A DNA stretch of 64,000 nucleotides from QYOJ01 sp964616825 (GTDB taxonomy: Bacteria; Bacteroidota; Bacteroidia; Bacteroidales; FEN-979), in NCBI GenBank assembly GCA_964616825.1, contig CAZTSX010000002.1, positions 124,001 to 188,000 of the forward strand, read 5' to 3'. Numbering within the stretch: the stretch's first letter is position 1; each line of letters starts with the position of its first letter. Under the pieces are notes generated by a model. That model was not told the DNA's origin and searched no databases. It saw nothing but the letters and a program-made list of their open reading frames with translations. Position numbers and translations under genes: made by a program. Positions 47,401 to 55,193 of the stretch are shown here, piece by piece.

Positions 47401-47731
47401 GTGTAAATACCGTGACAGAATGGCGGACCGGTTTGGCCAGCTACCCCCGCAAACGGAAGATTTGATCCGGACGATCCGACTGAGATGGCTGGCAAAGAGC
47501 ATCGGTTTCGCTAAACTTGTTCTTCGGAAAGAGCGACTGGTGGCTTACTTCCCTGGTGATCCCGAATCGGGATACTATCAGTCGGAGCAGTTCACCTCCA
47601 TCATCGAGTTTATGAAGACCAATCCCACCTTTTGCAAAATGAAGCAGGAGAAAGAACGGCTTTCATTGATCATTCAGGATGTTCCTGGTATTGAAACAGC
47701 CAATGAGAAACTTTCTGTGTTTACATGTTAA
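44417..47731 (+). CDS. mfd: Transcription-repair coupling factor
   Basis: About 1104 residues from GTG 44417 (VKASEIASLF). N-terminal UvrB-like module, CarD-like RNA polymerase-interacting domain (LKPGDFVTHIDHGIGQFDGLEKI ~435), then RecG-like DEAD translocase motors: Walker A GDVGFGKTEIAIRAAF, DEEQ box IIDEEQKFGV, TATPIPRTLQ, and QLRGRVGRSNKKAF. The C-terminal TRCF domain is present. It removes RNA polymerase stalled at DNA lesions and recruits UvrA. The first residues are unusually short before the UvrB-like part but the length is normal for Bacteroidota. Confidence 0.96.
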   Translation: MKASEIASLFLKDSRNQNLAGSLKEGRVQRISLRGLTGSSKAFVAAVQYRLAPALHVVVLPDKERAAYFLNDLEQIFAERDAKPAEKRILFFPSSYKRGYSSGIADNQGLLLRTEVMNRLHQGEKEFMVVTYPEAISEKVVDKQFFDKNTLRLREGEAVSLDFILDLLIEYEFVRTEFVLEPGQFSLRGGLIDVYSFSGDHPYRIEFIGDKAASIRSFDPGTQLSIDTHKEISIVPDIRIDPEKQVGYTPITSFFPEKTIIWAEDLGYLVEVINQTAINHLFVDTKDFLTCIEVFPVVELGASPFYTPDLELHYHTSPQPSFNKNFDLLIDQLRKHSENGYRNVLLSDNPKQSERLLSILEDVQDKLPDQTPIEFSSLCYSIHEGFVDHDLKTAFYTDHQIFERYHRFRLRDGYAGKEAMTLKELYDLKPGDFVTHIDHGIGQFDGLEKIVNNGKEQEAIRLFYKNNDILYVSIHSLHRISKYSGKEGAVPKLNKLGSDTWNKLKAKTKRRVKDIAKDLIRLYAKRRATHGHACTPDTYLQTELEASFIYEDTPDQIKSTQDVKKDMEAVFPMDRLICGDVGFGKTEIAIRAAFKMVAESRQVAILVPTTILALQHYKTFSDRLQDFPCRVNYINRFKTGKAQKKILEELESGKLDVLIGTHRMLSKDIRFKDLGLLIIDEEQKFGVASKEKVKQFRVNIDTLTLTATPIPRTLQFSLMGARDLSIINTPPANRYPVQTEIHPFNEEIIRDAIQYEISRGGQVFFVNTRVQNIQEIAGMIRRLAPNVSVAVAHGQMEGVKLERVMLDFIEGDYDVLVATTIIESGLDIPNVNTIIINDAHHYGLSDLHQLRGRVGRSNKKAFSYLLAPPMSALTDEARKRLRAIEEFADLGSGFNIAMRDLDIRGAGNILGAEQSGFITEIGFDMYHKILDEAIMELKEQEFKDVFHVEQTRAFITDCVIETDLEILIPDSYITNITERLSLYKELDSIETEDELCKYRDRMADRFGQLPPQTEDLIRTIRLRWLAKSIGFAKLVLRKERLVAYFPGDPESGYYQSEQFTSIIEFMKTNPTFCKMKQEKERLSLIIQDVPGIETANEKLSVFTC

Positions 47732-47743
47732 TCGTATTTTTTT

Positions 47744-47751
47744 TACTTTTG
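47744..47751 (+). promoter_or_regulatory. -7 box TACTTTTG for the CorC-like gene
   Basis: A consensus TAnnTTTG 18 bases before ATG 47770, 12 bases after the mfd stop. Confidence 0.55.
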
Positions 47752-47769
47752 AATAATTGAAACTACCCC

Positions 47770-49074
47770 ATGGAGTTTTTTATACTTGGTCTCCTGATCT
47801 TTATAAGTGGAATTTTCTCCATGTATGAGATCGCACTGGTCTCTTCCCGTGAATCACGGCTCCAGGAGAAAGCAGAGGATGGTAGCCGCGGTGCGAAAAT
47901 AGCACTGAACCAGCTTCAAAACATTGAAGATTTTCTCTCTACCATGCAAATTGGGATCACCCTTGCCAGCATTCTGGCCGGGGCATATGGCGGAGTTGAG
48001 ATCACTGCTAAAATATATCCCTATCTCGAAGGTATCCCGATTGAACCGGGCCTACTGTATAGCTTGACAGTTGTGCTGGTTGTAGCCCTGGTCACCTATT
48101 TCACACTCGTTTTTGGAGAAACGGTTCCCAAGTCGATTGCTTTCAAACACTCGGAGCCTATTACCATCGCTTTTGCCCCATTCATGAAAGGAGTTGCCAC
48201 CGTGCTGCATCCCCTGGTCTGGATCCTGAGTATGTCGACCAAAGGGATCATGAAAATTTTTGGCGTAAAATCTGGTTCTGAACCACATATCACCGAAGAA
48301 GAGCTAAAGCTGATGATCAGGCAGAGTTCCGAACGTGGCGTAATCGATAAGCAGGAGTCAGAGATCATCAAGGATGTTTTCCGGTTTGGGGCGAAGACAG
48401 CTTTCTCGATCATGACACCCCGCATCGATATCCGCTGGATCGATGTGACAATGTCTAAACATGAAATCCTCAGTGTGATCTATGAAATGGGCTATTCGAA
48501 GTATCCGGTCTGTGACGGATCGCTGGATAAAGTAAAAGGGATCCTGGTCGTAAAAGATCTGCTGCGGATTCTTGATGATGACGATACACTGGACCTGAAT
48601 CCCATCCTCTCCGAGCCTCTCTATATTCCAGAAAACCTGCCTGCTTCTGACGTGCTTGAGAAGTTCCGGGAGAAGAAGAATCATATCGCCATCGTGGTAG
48701 ACGAATACGGTTCGGTTGAAGGATTGATCACATTGCACGACCTGGTGGAACACATCCTGGGTGATCTGCCCGACCTCACAGACAAAGAGCCTCCTGATTA
48801 CGAGCAGAAACCAGACGGATCCTACCTGGTTAACGGAAGCATGAATTTCTGGGAGTTTGCCGAGTTATTGGATATCCCTGACCTTGATGACGATGAGTTT
48901 GAGGAGGAGGCCAGAAACTTTTCTACGGTGGGGGGATTGGCCATGTATACCCTCAATAGCATTCCTCAGGTTAACGATCGGTTTGCTTTTGGCGGGTATG
49001 ATTTCGCAATCCTTGAGATGGATGGAAACCGAGTAGCGGCGCTTTCTGTACGCCCTGCTAAAAGCCAGGAATAA
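47770..49074 (+). CDS. CNNM/CorC (hemolysin III-like TlyC) membrane protein with CBS domains
   Basis: 434 residues. Residues ~1-160 are a DUF21/CNNM transmembrane domain (four helices, QIGITLASILAGAYGG, FGETVPKSIAFKHSE), followed by two CBS domains (SIMTPRIDIRWIDVTMS ... VEGLITLHDLVEHILGDL) and a C-terminal CorC/HlyC domain (ARNFSTVGGLAMY). Family members are linked to magnesium or cobalt transport and resistance; the older name hemolysin has little support. Own promoter, then 70 bp to the mannosyltransferase. Confidence 0.9.
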   Translation: MEFFILGLLIFISGIFSMYEIALVSSRESRLQEKAEDGSRGAKIALNQLQNIEDFLSTMQIGITLASILAGAYGGVEITAKIYPYLEGIPIEPGLLYSLTVVLVVALVTYFTLVFGETVPKSIAFKHSEPITIAFAPFMKGVATVLHPLVWILSMSTKGIMKIFGVKSGSEPHITEEELKLMIRQSSERGVIDKQESEIIKDVFRFGAKTAFSIMTPRIDIRWIDVTMSKHEILSVIYEMGYSKYPVCDGSLDKVKGILVVKDLLRILDDDDTLDLNPILSEPLYIPENLPASDVLEKFREKKNHIAIVVDEYGSVEGLITLHDLVEHILGDLPDLTDKEPPDYEQKPDGSYLVNGSMNFWEFAELLDIPDLDDDEFEEEARNFSTVGGLAMYTLNSIPQVNDRFAFGGYDFAILEMDGNRVAALSVRPAKSQE

Positions 49075-49143
49075 AAAGTTATAATTAACGATAAAAGAAA
49101 TTTATTCAGGGCAATAGAGCGATTGCCGATACGTTAAAAAGAG

Positions 49144-49884
49144 ATGTCAGATAGTTTAGTCATCATTCCTACATTCAACGAAAAGGAGAATATCGAGCTG
49201 ATCATCCGTAAGGTTTTTTCGTTGGAAAAGGAGTTTGATATATTGATCGTTGAGGATAACTCTCCCGATGGCACCGCTGCTATTGTCAAATCCCTGATTA
49301 AGGAATTTCCCGATAAACTTTATATCGAAGAGCGTAAAGGCAAACTGGGCCTCGGAACTGCCTATATACATGGGTTTAAATGGGCATTGAAACGAGGATA
49401 CGATTATATCTTTGAGATGGATGCCGACTTTTCGCACAACCCGGATGATCTGTTGCGTCTTTATGACACGGCAAAAAATAAGGGCGGCGACCTGGTGATC
49501 GGATCCCGGTATATCACCGGTGTAAATGTGGTCAACTGGCCAATTGGTCGTGTGTTGATGTCCTATTATGCTTCCAGTTATGTGAGGCTGGTCACAGGTA
49601 TGAAGGTACGCGACACCACCGCCGGCTTTAAATGCTACAGGAGTGAAGTCCTTCGGACAATAGACCTGGATAAGATCGAATTCACCGGTTATGCCTTCCA
49701 GATTGAGATGAAATTCACTTCCTGGAAGCTGGGTTTCAACATCATTGAGGAACCAATCATCTTCACTGACCGTACTCTGGGTGAATCCAAGATGAGTGGT
49801 GGGATCTTTAAGGAAGCGATTCTTGGCGTGATCAAACTCAGAATAAAAAGCATTTTCCATAAACACCAACGACAGGAAGGATAA
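49144..49884 (+). CDS. Polyprenol monophosphomannose synthase (DPM1-like GT2)
   Basis: 246 residues, the size of a soluble DPM1-type enzyme without membrane helices. IIPTFNEKENIELII start, VEDNSPDGTAAIV (~36-48), EMDADFSHNPDDL with the catalytic DAD (~93), GSRYITGVNVVNWPIGR, and TTAGFKCYR. It transfers mannose (or a related sugar) from GDP-mannose to undecaprenyl phosphate, giving a membrane donor for GT-C transferases such as the TMTC-like protein at 8081. It is 1 bp ahead of pyrC and shares its transcript. Confidence 0.9.
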   Translation: MSDSLVIIPTFNEKENIELIIRKVFSLEKEFDILIVEDNSPDGTAAIVKSLIKEFPDKLYIEERKGKLGLGTAYIHGFKWALKRGYDYIFEMDADFSHNPDDLLRLYDTAKNKGGDLVIGSRYITGVNVVNWPIGRVLMSYYASSYVRLVTGMKVRDTTAGFKCYRSEVLRTIDLDKIEFTGYAFQIEMKFTSWKLGFNIIEEPIIFTDRTLGESKMSGGIFKEAILGVIKLRIKSIFHKHQRQEG

Positions 49885-49885
49885 C

Positions 49886-51283
49886 ATGAGCGGTTATCTC
49901 ATCCGTAATGCAAACATCGTCAACGAAGGAAAAATCTTTGTGGGGGATGTATTGGTCGAAGGAGATCGAATTCTGAAAATAGCATCCAGCATCGAGCATC
50001 AATGTCATTGCGAGGAGCAGAGCGACGAAGCAACAGCACCGAGCACCGAGCACCGAGCATCGAGCATCGAGACCATCGACGCCACCGGCAAATACCTTCT
50101 CCCCGGCATCATCGACGACCAGGTACATTTTCGCGATCCCGGATTGACTCACAAAGGGGATCTTTTTTCCGAGAGCCGGGCTGCTGTCGCAGGAGGTGTG
50201 ACATCATTTATGGATATGCCAAATACCGATCCAAAAACAACAACCCTGGCGTTACTGGAGGAGAAGAATAAGATTGCGGCTTCAAAAGCGCTGGCGAACT
50301 ACGCCTTCTTTTTTGGAGCAACCAATGAGAACCTGGATGAGATTCGACGAATCGATCCGCATAAGATATGTGGTGTGAAAATCTTTCTGGGGGCATCAAC
50401 CGGCAACATGCTGGTAGACAATCCAACTACCATCAAAGCAATTCTTGATGAATCACCGGTCCTGGTTGCCATCCACGCTGAAGATGAAGAGATCATACAG
50501 GCAAACAGCCGAATGTTCAGGGAAAAATATGGAGAAGATGTTCCCATGGAAGCACACCCGTTGATCCGATCTGCTGAGGTTTGCTACCGGTCATCGGAAC
50601 AAGCAGTGAAACTGGCTCGCGAAAGGGATTCCAGGCTCCATATCCTTCACCTCTCAACGACTCGGGAACTGGAACTTCTTGACCGTGGAATGCCGTTGAA
50701 AGAGAAACGCATCACCGGAGAGGTATGTGTCCATCATCTCTGGTTTAACGACTCCGATTACAAACGGCTGGGCGCACGGATCAAATGGAATCCGGCAATC
50801 AAATCAGCTGCCGATCAGCAAGCTTTACTAACTGGTATCCTGGATGACACCATTGATATTATCGCTACCGACCATGCGCCACATCTCCTGGAGGAGAAAG
50901 CCAACCCCTATTTTTCCTGCCCGTCAGGCGGCCCGCTGATACAGCACACCCTGGTGGCCATGCTTGAATTTTATCATCAGGGGAAAATCCCCCTTGAACA
51001 AGTGGTTCAGAAGATGGCTCATAATGTAGCTGAACTGTATCGAATCGAACAAAGAGGCTACATCCGCGAAGGTTATTATGCCGACCTCGTACTGGTTGAC
51101 CTGAACGCTCCCTGGATGGTGGCGAGTGAAAACATCCTCTACAAATGCGGTTGGTCACCCTTTGAAGGGACTACCTTTCAGTCGGCCGTTGACTCCACCT
51201 GGGTGAACGGCCACCTGGCCTATCGCCAGGGGAAAGTTTATGAATCCCATCGGGGGAAACGATTATCTTTTTATCATGACTAA
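49886..51283 (+). CDS. pyrC: Dihydroorotase with in-frame repeat insertion
   Basis: 465 residues. The enzyme closes carbamoyl-aspartate to dihydroorotate in pyrimidine synthesis. The core reads IDATGKYLLPGIIDDQVHFRDPGLTHKGD, GGVTSFMDMPNT, GVKIFLGASTGN, HAEDEE and IATDHAPHLLEEK, all pyrC blocks. Between RILKIASS (about residue 33) and IDATG (about 63) lies ~30 residues with no place in the family, SIEHQCHCEEQSDEATAP then HRASSIE. They are encoded by heptamers plus a 32-bp dispersed palindrome (50003-50034). The frame stays open. The first His of the metal HxH motif reads Gln (DQVH); I recall that other Bacteroidota share this, so it need not be a defect. Confidence 0.93.
   Translation: MSGYLIRNANIVNEGKIFVGDVLVEGDRILKIASSIEHQCHCEEQSDEATAPSTEHRASSIETIDATGKYLLPGIIDDQVHFRDPGLTHKGDLFSESRAAVAGGVTSFMDMPNTDPKTTTLALLEEKNKIAASKALANYAFFFGATNENLDEIRRIDPHKICGVKIFLGASTGNMLVDNPTTIKAILDESPVLVAIHAEDEEIIQANSRMFREKYGEDVPMEAHPLIRSAEVCYRSSEQAVKLARERDSRLHILHLSTTRELELLDRGMPLKEKRITGEVCVHHLWFNDSDYKRLGARIKWNPAIKSAADQQALLTGILDDTIDIIATDHAPHLLEEKANPYFSCPSGGPLIQHTLVAMLEFYHQGKIPLEQVVQKMAHNVAELYRIEQRGYIREGYYADLVLVDLNAPWMVASENILYKCGWSPFEGTTFQSAVDSTWVNGHLAYRQGKVYESHRGKRLSFYHD
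49983..50071. repeat. Heptamer arrays plus dispersed palindrome inside pyrC
   Basis: Three 7-mers (CATCCAG, CATCGAG, CATCAAT), then a GTCATTGCGAGGAGC-type element (50003-50034) of the kind dispersed in many bacterial genomes, then CACCGAG x3 and CATCGAG x2 (50037-50071). The composite is in frame within the N-terminal part of pyrC. Confidence 0.88.
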
Positions 51284-51296
51284 GATTCGCATTCAA

Positions 51297-51758
51297 ATGA
51301 AAGATTTCCCAATCAAAAGTATCTGTTCTCTGATCTCAATTACGCTATACTGCATGCTGATCTCATGCTCTCAGAAGCAGACGGTGGTGGAAGAGACGTA
51401 TAATGACGGCTCACCCAAACGGGAATGTGTTTACATAGGAGAGGGGAAGGATCGTGTGTTGGTGAAAGAGACCTTTTTCTACCCCAACCGACAGGTAGAG
51501 GTGAGGGGTGAATATAAGGATGGCGAGCGTCATGGATATTGGATCTATTACTTTGAGAATGGGAACGTTTGGAGCGAAGGGTTTTACAATATGGGCAAGA
51601 ATGATGGGAAACGATTGACCTACTTTGAGAACGGGAAACTCAGGTACGAAGCCCATTATAAAGATGATAAACGGATTGGCGCCTGGAAATTCTACGATGA
51701 AGCCGGCAACCTGATCAAGGATGTGAACTATTCAAAAGAAACGCAGGAGAGGAATTAA
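51297..51758 (+). CDS. MORN-repeat lipoprotein (YwqK-like)
   Basis: About 153 residues from ATG 51297; longer in-frame starts reach back into pyrC. A lipoprotein signal ending LYCMLISC gives an acylated Cys. The mature part has MORN/YwqK-type repeats: VEVRGEYKDGERHGYWIYYFENGNVWSEG, NDGKRLTYFENGKLRYEA, KDDKRIGAWKFYDEAGNLI. Such repeats are often labelled as antitoxin components, but no toxin partner is present and the lipid anchor argues for an envelope role. It overlaps the pyrC transcript with a start 14 bp after its stop. Confidence 0.75.
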   Translation: MKDFPIKSICSLISITLYCMLISCSQKQTVVEETYNDGSPKRECVYIGEGKDRVLVKETFFYPNRQVEVRGEYKDGERHGYWIYYFENGNVWSEGFYNMGKNDGKRLTYFENGKLRYEAHYKDDKRIGAWKFYDEAGNLIKDVNYSKETQERN

Positions 51759-52027
51759 GAATAAATCCCAAAGTCGCCATAGTTGTTTTTATACAGCATT
51801 CAGGTCCCCCATAATGAGGATATTGGTTTTTGTGTCGATTGCAAATAGAGAGTCAATCACATGCCGTAACCGTGTGGCATTTTCCATCCGTTTCGGACGA
51901 GTCTTTTTCTCTCCGCCATATCGCGACTTCCAGTGGCTGTTTGAATTTCTGGCCATGAACAAAAGCAACGCTTATCACGAAAAGAAGAAGAGAAATAACT
52001 TTTTTCATTCACGTAATCAGCGTGCAA
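51759..52027. other. Gene-poor interval
   Basis: This 269-base gap holds a 74-codon plus-strand reading frame with no family features and biased composition, which I take as chance. At its right end sits a CACGTAATCAGCGTGCAATTAA piece related to the palindromic repeat at 41657. No hairpin-plus-T-run terminator was found. Confidence 0.5.
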
Positions 52028-52894
52028 TTAATCTGTGACGATCACCAGGTATTTTGTGACTGCCCAGAACGATTTCGGATCTGTGATCTGAAGTGCCTGT
52101 ACCAGCTTTTTATCACCGGTAAACTTATATGACGACGAGGCATGCTTGGAGAGCACATCAGCTTTCTTACTCAGAATGGGAATCTCAGTGGTTTTACGGA
52201 TGTCGATCAGGGTAAAATCATCCTTGTTGAAGTCATCCAGGATCACTTTACCTTTAAGGAAGTCGCCTTTGATTACTCTTTTTTTCTTGAGATCTTTGGC
52301 TGTACCAATGATATAGTAGGCAGTATTGAGCTTGGTTGTTTGCTCTTGAATCTGGTCGGACTGGTCGGTGATCTTGTCTGTCTGACTTTGGACAGTCTGT
52401 GAGAGGTCATCGATCATCAGGTTGGCTGCATCGATAGAGATATTCATTTTCACCAGTTTTCCTCTAAGCTCTTCAATCTCAGCATTTTTCAGCGCGATCT
52501 CCGTATTGATACGGTCGACCAATTTTTGCAGCTCTGCTACCTGCAGGTTCGAGCCTTTCAATCTCTTCTGGAGATTCCTTAATGTTTGTTTGTTTTTTAA
52601 CATCAGGGCATAGATGGTTTGGATATCACTTTTAATCTGCTTTTTAGCTGAAACTTTCAGCTCGCCTCCCCGGTCAGTACTCAGGGCGATGATATTCTCT
52701 TTCATCTTGATTGTATCCAGGGTACTCTGGATATCGTTGATAGAAGCGATAAATTCGCTGAGGGCTTCGTCTTTTTGAAGCGAGGTGGTCATGAGACTGT
52801 CGTTTCGTGACTTTAACGCTTCAGCCTCTTTTTTCGCCTGGCGTCCGCAGGCAAAGAAAACAGGAATCAACAGGAGAAGGAGATACTTTTTCAT
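52028..52894 (-). CDS. Coiled-coil lipoprotein
   Basis: 288 residues from ATG 52894; a longer TTG start overlaps the promoter. A lipoprotein signal LLLLLIPVFFAC gives Cys16. Residues ~20-200 are strongly helical, with heptad-type coiled coil (KKEAEALKSRNDSL, AELQKLVDRINTEIALKNAEIEELRGKL, QSQTDKITDQSDQIQEQTTKL). A small beta domain (~205-288, KGKVILDDFNKDDFTLIDIRKTTEIPI) ends the protein. I do not recognise a named family. It is probably anchored in the outer or inner membrane and spans part of the periplasm. The stop codon lies at the edge of a repeat fragment. Confidence 0.75.
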   Translation of the reverse strand: MKKYLLLLLIPVFFACGRQAKKEAEALKSRNDSLMTTSLQKDEALSEFIASINDIQSTLDTIKMKENIIALSTDRGGELKVSAKKQIKSDIQTIYALMLKNKQTLRNLQKRLKGSNLQVAELQKLVDRINTEIALKNAEIEELRGKLVKMNISIDAANLMIDDLSQTVQSQTDKITDQSDQIQEQTTKLNTAYYIIGTAKDLKKKRVIKGDFLKGKVILDDFNKDDFTLIDIRKTTEIPILSKKADVLSKHASSSYKFTGDKKLVQALQITDPKSFWAVTKYLVIVTD

Positions 52895-52918
52895 AACGAT
52901 GATGTTTTTGAATATATG

Positions 52919-52926
52919 CAAAGGTA
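52919..52926 (-). promoter_or_regulatory. -7 box TACCTTTG for the coiled-coil lipoprotein
   Basis: A consensus TAnnTTTG followed by C on the minus strand, 24 bases before ATG 52894. Confidence 0.55.
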
Positions 52927-53031
52927 GTAAGAATAACGGAAAATCTAAAAGGAAATTATGTTGATAATTCGTAGTAATTATTCAAGGGGATTATTCAATT
53001 CTGATCCTTTTTCATATTACCTTGCAATCAA

Positions 53032-54045
53032 ATGTGGAAATTCATGATTGCCATGAAGTATGTGGTTCCCCTTTTTCGCTTGCTGATCCTTCTGCTTTTC
53101 TGTATCTCTGGGGCACAGTCCCTTAGCGCTGAGGAGATACCCAAAGGGCAGTTGCTCTTTATCGAAAACAAAGGTCAGATCATTGATCAGGTTGGGAATC
53201 TCAACCCGGCTGTGCGTTATTTATTCAACTCAATAGGGTTCAATGTGCAACTACGAAAAGAGGGATTTAGTTATGATGTCTTTACGATAGAGAGACAAGG
53301 AGAAACCAATCACCAGTCACTAGTCACCAGTCCACAGTCCACAGTCCACTGTGCTCAATCAATGGATACGAATGACTCTCAGATACGTTTTCATCGAATT
53401 GACTTCAATTTTGAAGGGGCAAATCCTGATTGCAAAATCATCGCTGAAGATCCCTCTTCCAACTACCTGAATTACTATACCACCGGAACACCTGAAGAGG
53501 GCATTACCGAAGTTCGACATTATGGCAAAGTCACCTACAGGGATCTATATCCGGGAATTGACCTGGAATGCCTGTCAGGAGTTCAAACACGTTTCAAATA
53601 TAATTTAATAGTCAAACCAGGCGCCGACATGGGTCAGATCCGGATGAGGATTGATGGAGCTACAGAAATCAACGAGACAGATGGCAATCTGACCCTTCAC
53701 AACTCAATCAACACCATTGAAGAGAAAATTCCTGCCAGTTTCTTCTCTGTAGAAAGCGAGACAACGGAAATTCAGGTAGAGTTTCACAACATTCATGACA
53801 ACCTCTTTGGATTTTCAACTTCCACGGAAATACCTGCTGATGCCATTCTTATCATAGATCCTGTCCCTGATATCGTGTGGGGGACCTATTATGGGGGTGC
53901 CAGCCTTGATTATATGTTTGATTGTGCTCTTGGTACCGACGGGAATCTGTACACTGGAGGATACACATATTCACCCAATAATATTGCTTCTACAGGATCA
54001 TTTCAGTTTACAATCGCAGGTATCATGAATCACTTGATAATCTGA
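53032..54045 (+). pseudogene. Truncated SBBP-repeat secreted protein (N-terminal domain only)
   Basis: 337 residues. A signal peptide is followed by FIENKGQIIDQVGNLNPAVRYLF, the start of the N-terminal DUF of SBBP-repeat (beta-propeller) proteins, then NYYTTGTPEEGITEVRHYGKVTYRDLYPGIDLEC. The first propeller blade begins at DIVWGTYYGGASLDYMFDCALGTDGNLYTGGYT and GSFQFTIAG, where the sequence stops matching. The remaining blades and the T9SS tail are missing. From 54021 the DNA encodes an IS3 transposase end in another reading, so the gene was probably cut by an IS event. A heptamer array (53311-53352) lies within it; the start could be Met at 53032, 53044 or 53053. Confidence 0.8.
53311..53352. 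repeat. Six heptamers inside the SBBP-type gene
   Basis: CACCAGT, CACTAGT, CACCAGT, CCACAGT, CCACAGT, CCACTGT. They encode the segment HQSLVTSPQSTVHC, absent from the expected domain, in frame. Confidence 0.75.
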
Positions 54046-54270
54046 CACCAGCAGATGTTTACTTTGGAAGGTCTGAGGACATCCTGAAAACGCGCAGGGA
54101 AACGAAAAGGAAAACAATAGCTTTAAGAAGAAAAGATTATTTTTTTCAGAAAGCCCATGTGATATAAATTTGGATTTAAAACGAAATGATGTATCTTTGA
54201 AAAAGAGAAAAGTACACTTTAGCATTTAACTAAAAAGTATCCGAATTTGTTTGAACCGAAACAGAGTGAC
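54021..54270 (+). mobile_element. IS3-family transposase 3' remnant
   Basis: Reading 54021-54167 gives YHESLDNLTPADVYFGRSEDILKTRR and KRKTIALRR to a stop, which is the conserved C-terminal end of IS3-type OrfB transposases (LTPADVYFGR and KRKT blocks). The following AT-rich stretch to about 54270 looks like the element's terminal region (TTAGCATTTAACTAAAAAGTATCC). No catalytic DDE core and no left end are present. It abuts the truncated SBBP-type gene exactly where that gene loses its match. Confidence 0.82.
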
Positions 54271-54306
54271 CCATTGGAAAACTTCTACGATCAATTTATC
54301 GTATAC

Positions 54307-55125
54307 TTATGGTTTTATTGCTTCGATCATCGCTGAAACGACATAATCCTCAATATGCGTCCCGGGCGACCACGCCTCGATAAATTCTTTGCTCTTCTCA
54401 TTTGGCTTGATCTCGATATTGACAAAGCCGGCATTCTCAAGCATCTTTCTATTCTCTTCTGCGGTAGAAGCTCCGGATACACAACTGGCATAGAGAGCTA
54501 CGTCGTTTTTGATTTTTTCGGGCAGTTCATCGATCGCAATTACATCTGATACGGCAATCCTGCCGCCCGGTTTAAGTACTCGGAAGGTGTCGTTGAACAC
54601 CTGTTGCTTTTCAGGCGACAGGTTGATGACACAATTGGAGATCATTACATCCACACTCTTATCTGCCAATGGGAGGTGTTCAATCTCTCCCAGCCTGAAT
54701 TCCACATTGGTGTAGTTGCCTTTCTCAGCATTGGCTCTTGCTTTTGAGATCATGGTTGGCGTCATATCCACGCCGATCACCTTACCGGTCTCTCCAACCT
54801 GGTTGGCGGCCAGGAATACATCAAATCCGGCTCCACTGCCAAGATCCAACACGGTTTCGCCATTTTTCAAGGCGGCAATAGCCTGCGGATTTCCGCAACC
54901 AAGACCCATATTTGATCCTTCCGGTACATTCTTTAGCTCTTCAGCTGAGTATCCCAATGCTGAAGATACGTTATCATATTCCCGGGATGTGGTGTCACCG
55001 GGTGCGCAACATGCTGCCTCAAATTCCGGCCCACAGCCACATCCGGCCCATGGTGTTCCCTCTTCGGCTATCTTGCTGTAATTATCCCGTACAGCATCTC
55101 TGATCTTACTTGATTTTGTATTCAT
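54307..55125 (-). CDS. arsM: Arsenite S-adenosylmethionine methyltransferase
   Basis: 272 residues. SAM motif LDLGSGAGFDVFLAA (93-107), SNCVINLSPEK and RVLKPGGRIAVSDV. The three Cys expected to bind As(III) are Cys77 (GLGCGNP), Cys165 (ISNCVINL) and Cys215 (YASCVSGAS); the 50-residue spacing of the last two fits characterised ArsM. Another Cys group, WAGCGCGPEFEAACC, sits at residues 26-40. It methylates arsenite to mono-, di- and trimethyl forms in the cytoplasm. It lies 68 bp downstream of the sigma factor gene in the same direction. No arsR, arsB or arsC is visible. Confidence 0.92.
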   Translation of the reverse strand: MNTKSSKIRDAVRDNYSKIAEEGTPWAGCGCGPEFEAACCAPGDTTSREYDNVSSALGYSAEELKNVPEGSNMGLGCGNPQAIAALKNGETVLDLGSGAGFDVFLAANQVGETGKVIGVDMTPTMISKARANAEKGNYTNVEFRLGEIEHLPLADKSVDVMISNCVINLSPEKQQVFNDTFRVLKPGGRIAVSDVIAIDELPEKIKNDVALYASCVSGASTAEENRKMLENAGFVNIEIKPNEKSKEFIEAWSPGTHIEDYVVSAMIEAIKP

Positions 55126-55193
55126 TAGTTAAAGAATTAGGTGGTTTATACGCCCTATTGACGGACTCAACCGGGTTTGGGTACAACATTTTT

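Noticed and set aside
49156..49887. Long (243-codon) open frame antisense to the mannosyltransferase gene
   Set aside because: It mirrors the codon pattern of the real gene and has no family features. The same applies to the antisense frames at 4604-5143, 38540-39130, 45893-46501 and 28161-28781.
49886..51283. pyrC as inactive because the first metal His reads Gln
   Set aside because: All other pyrC blocks are intact and I recall the same DQVH in other Bacteroidota dihydroorotases, so the change is probably lineage-wide and not a defect.
51297..51758. MORN/YwqK protein as an antitoxin of a toxin-antitoxin pair
   Set aside because: It has a lipoprotein signal and no toxin gene on either side, so the common database label is not supported here.
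51814..52038. 74-codon plus-strand reading frame between the MORN lipoprotein and the coiled-coil lipoprotein
   Set aside because: No recognisable domain, signal or start context, biased composition, and its end runs into a repeat fragment and the convergent gene.
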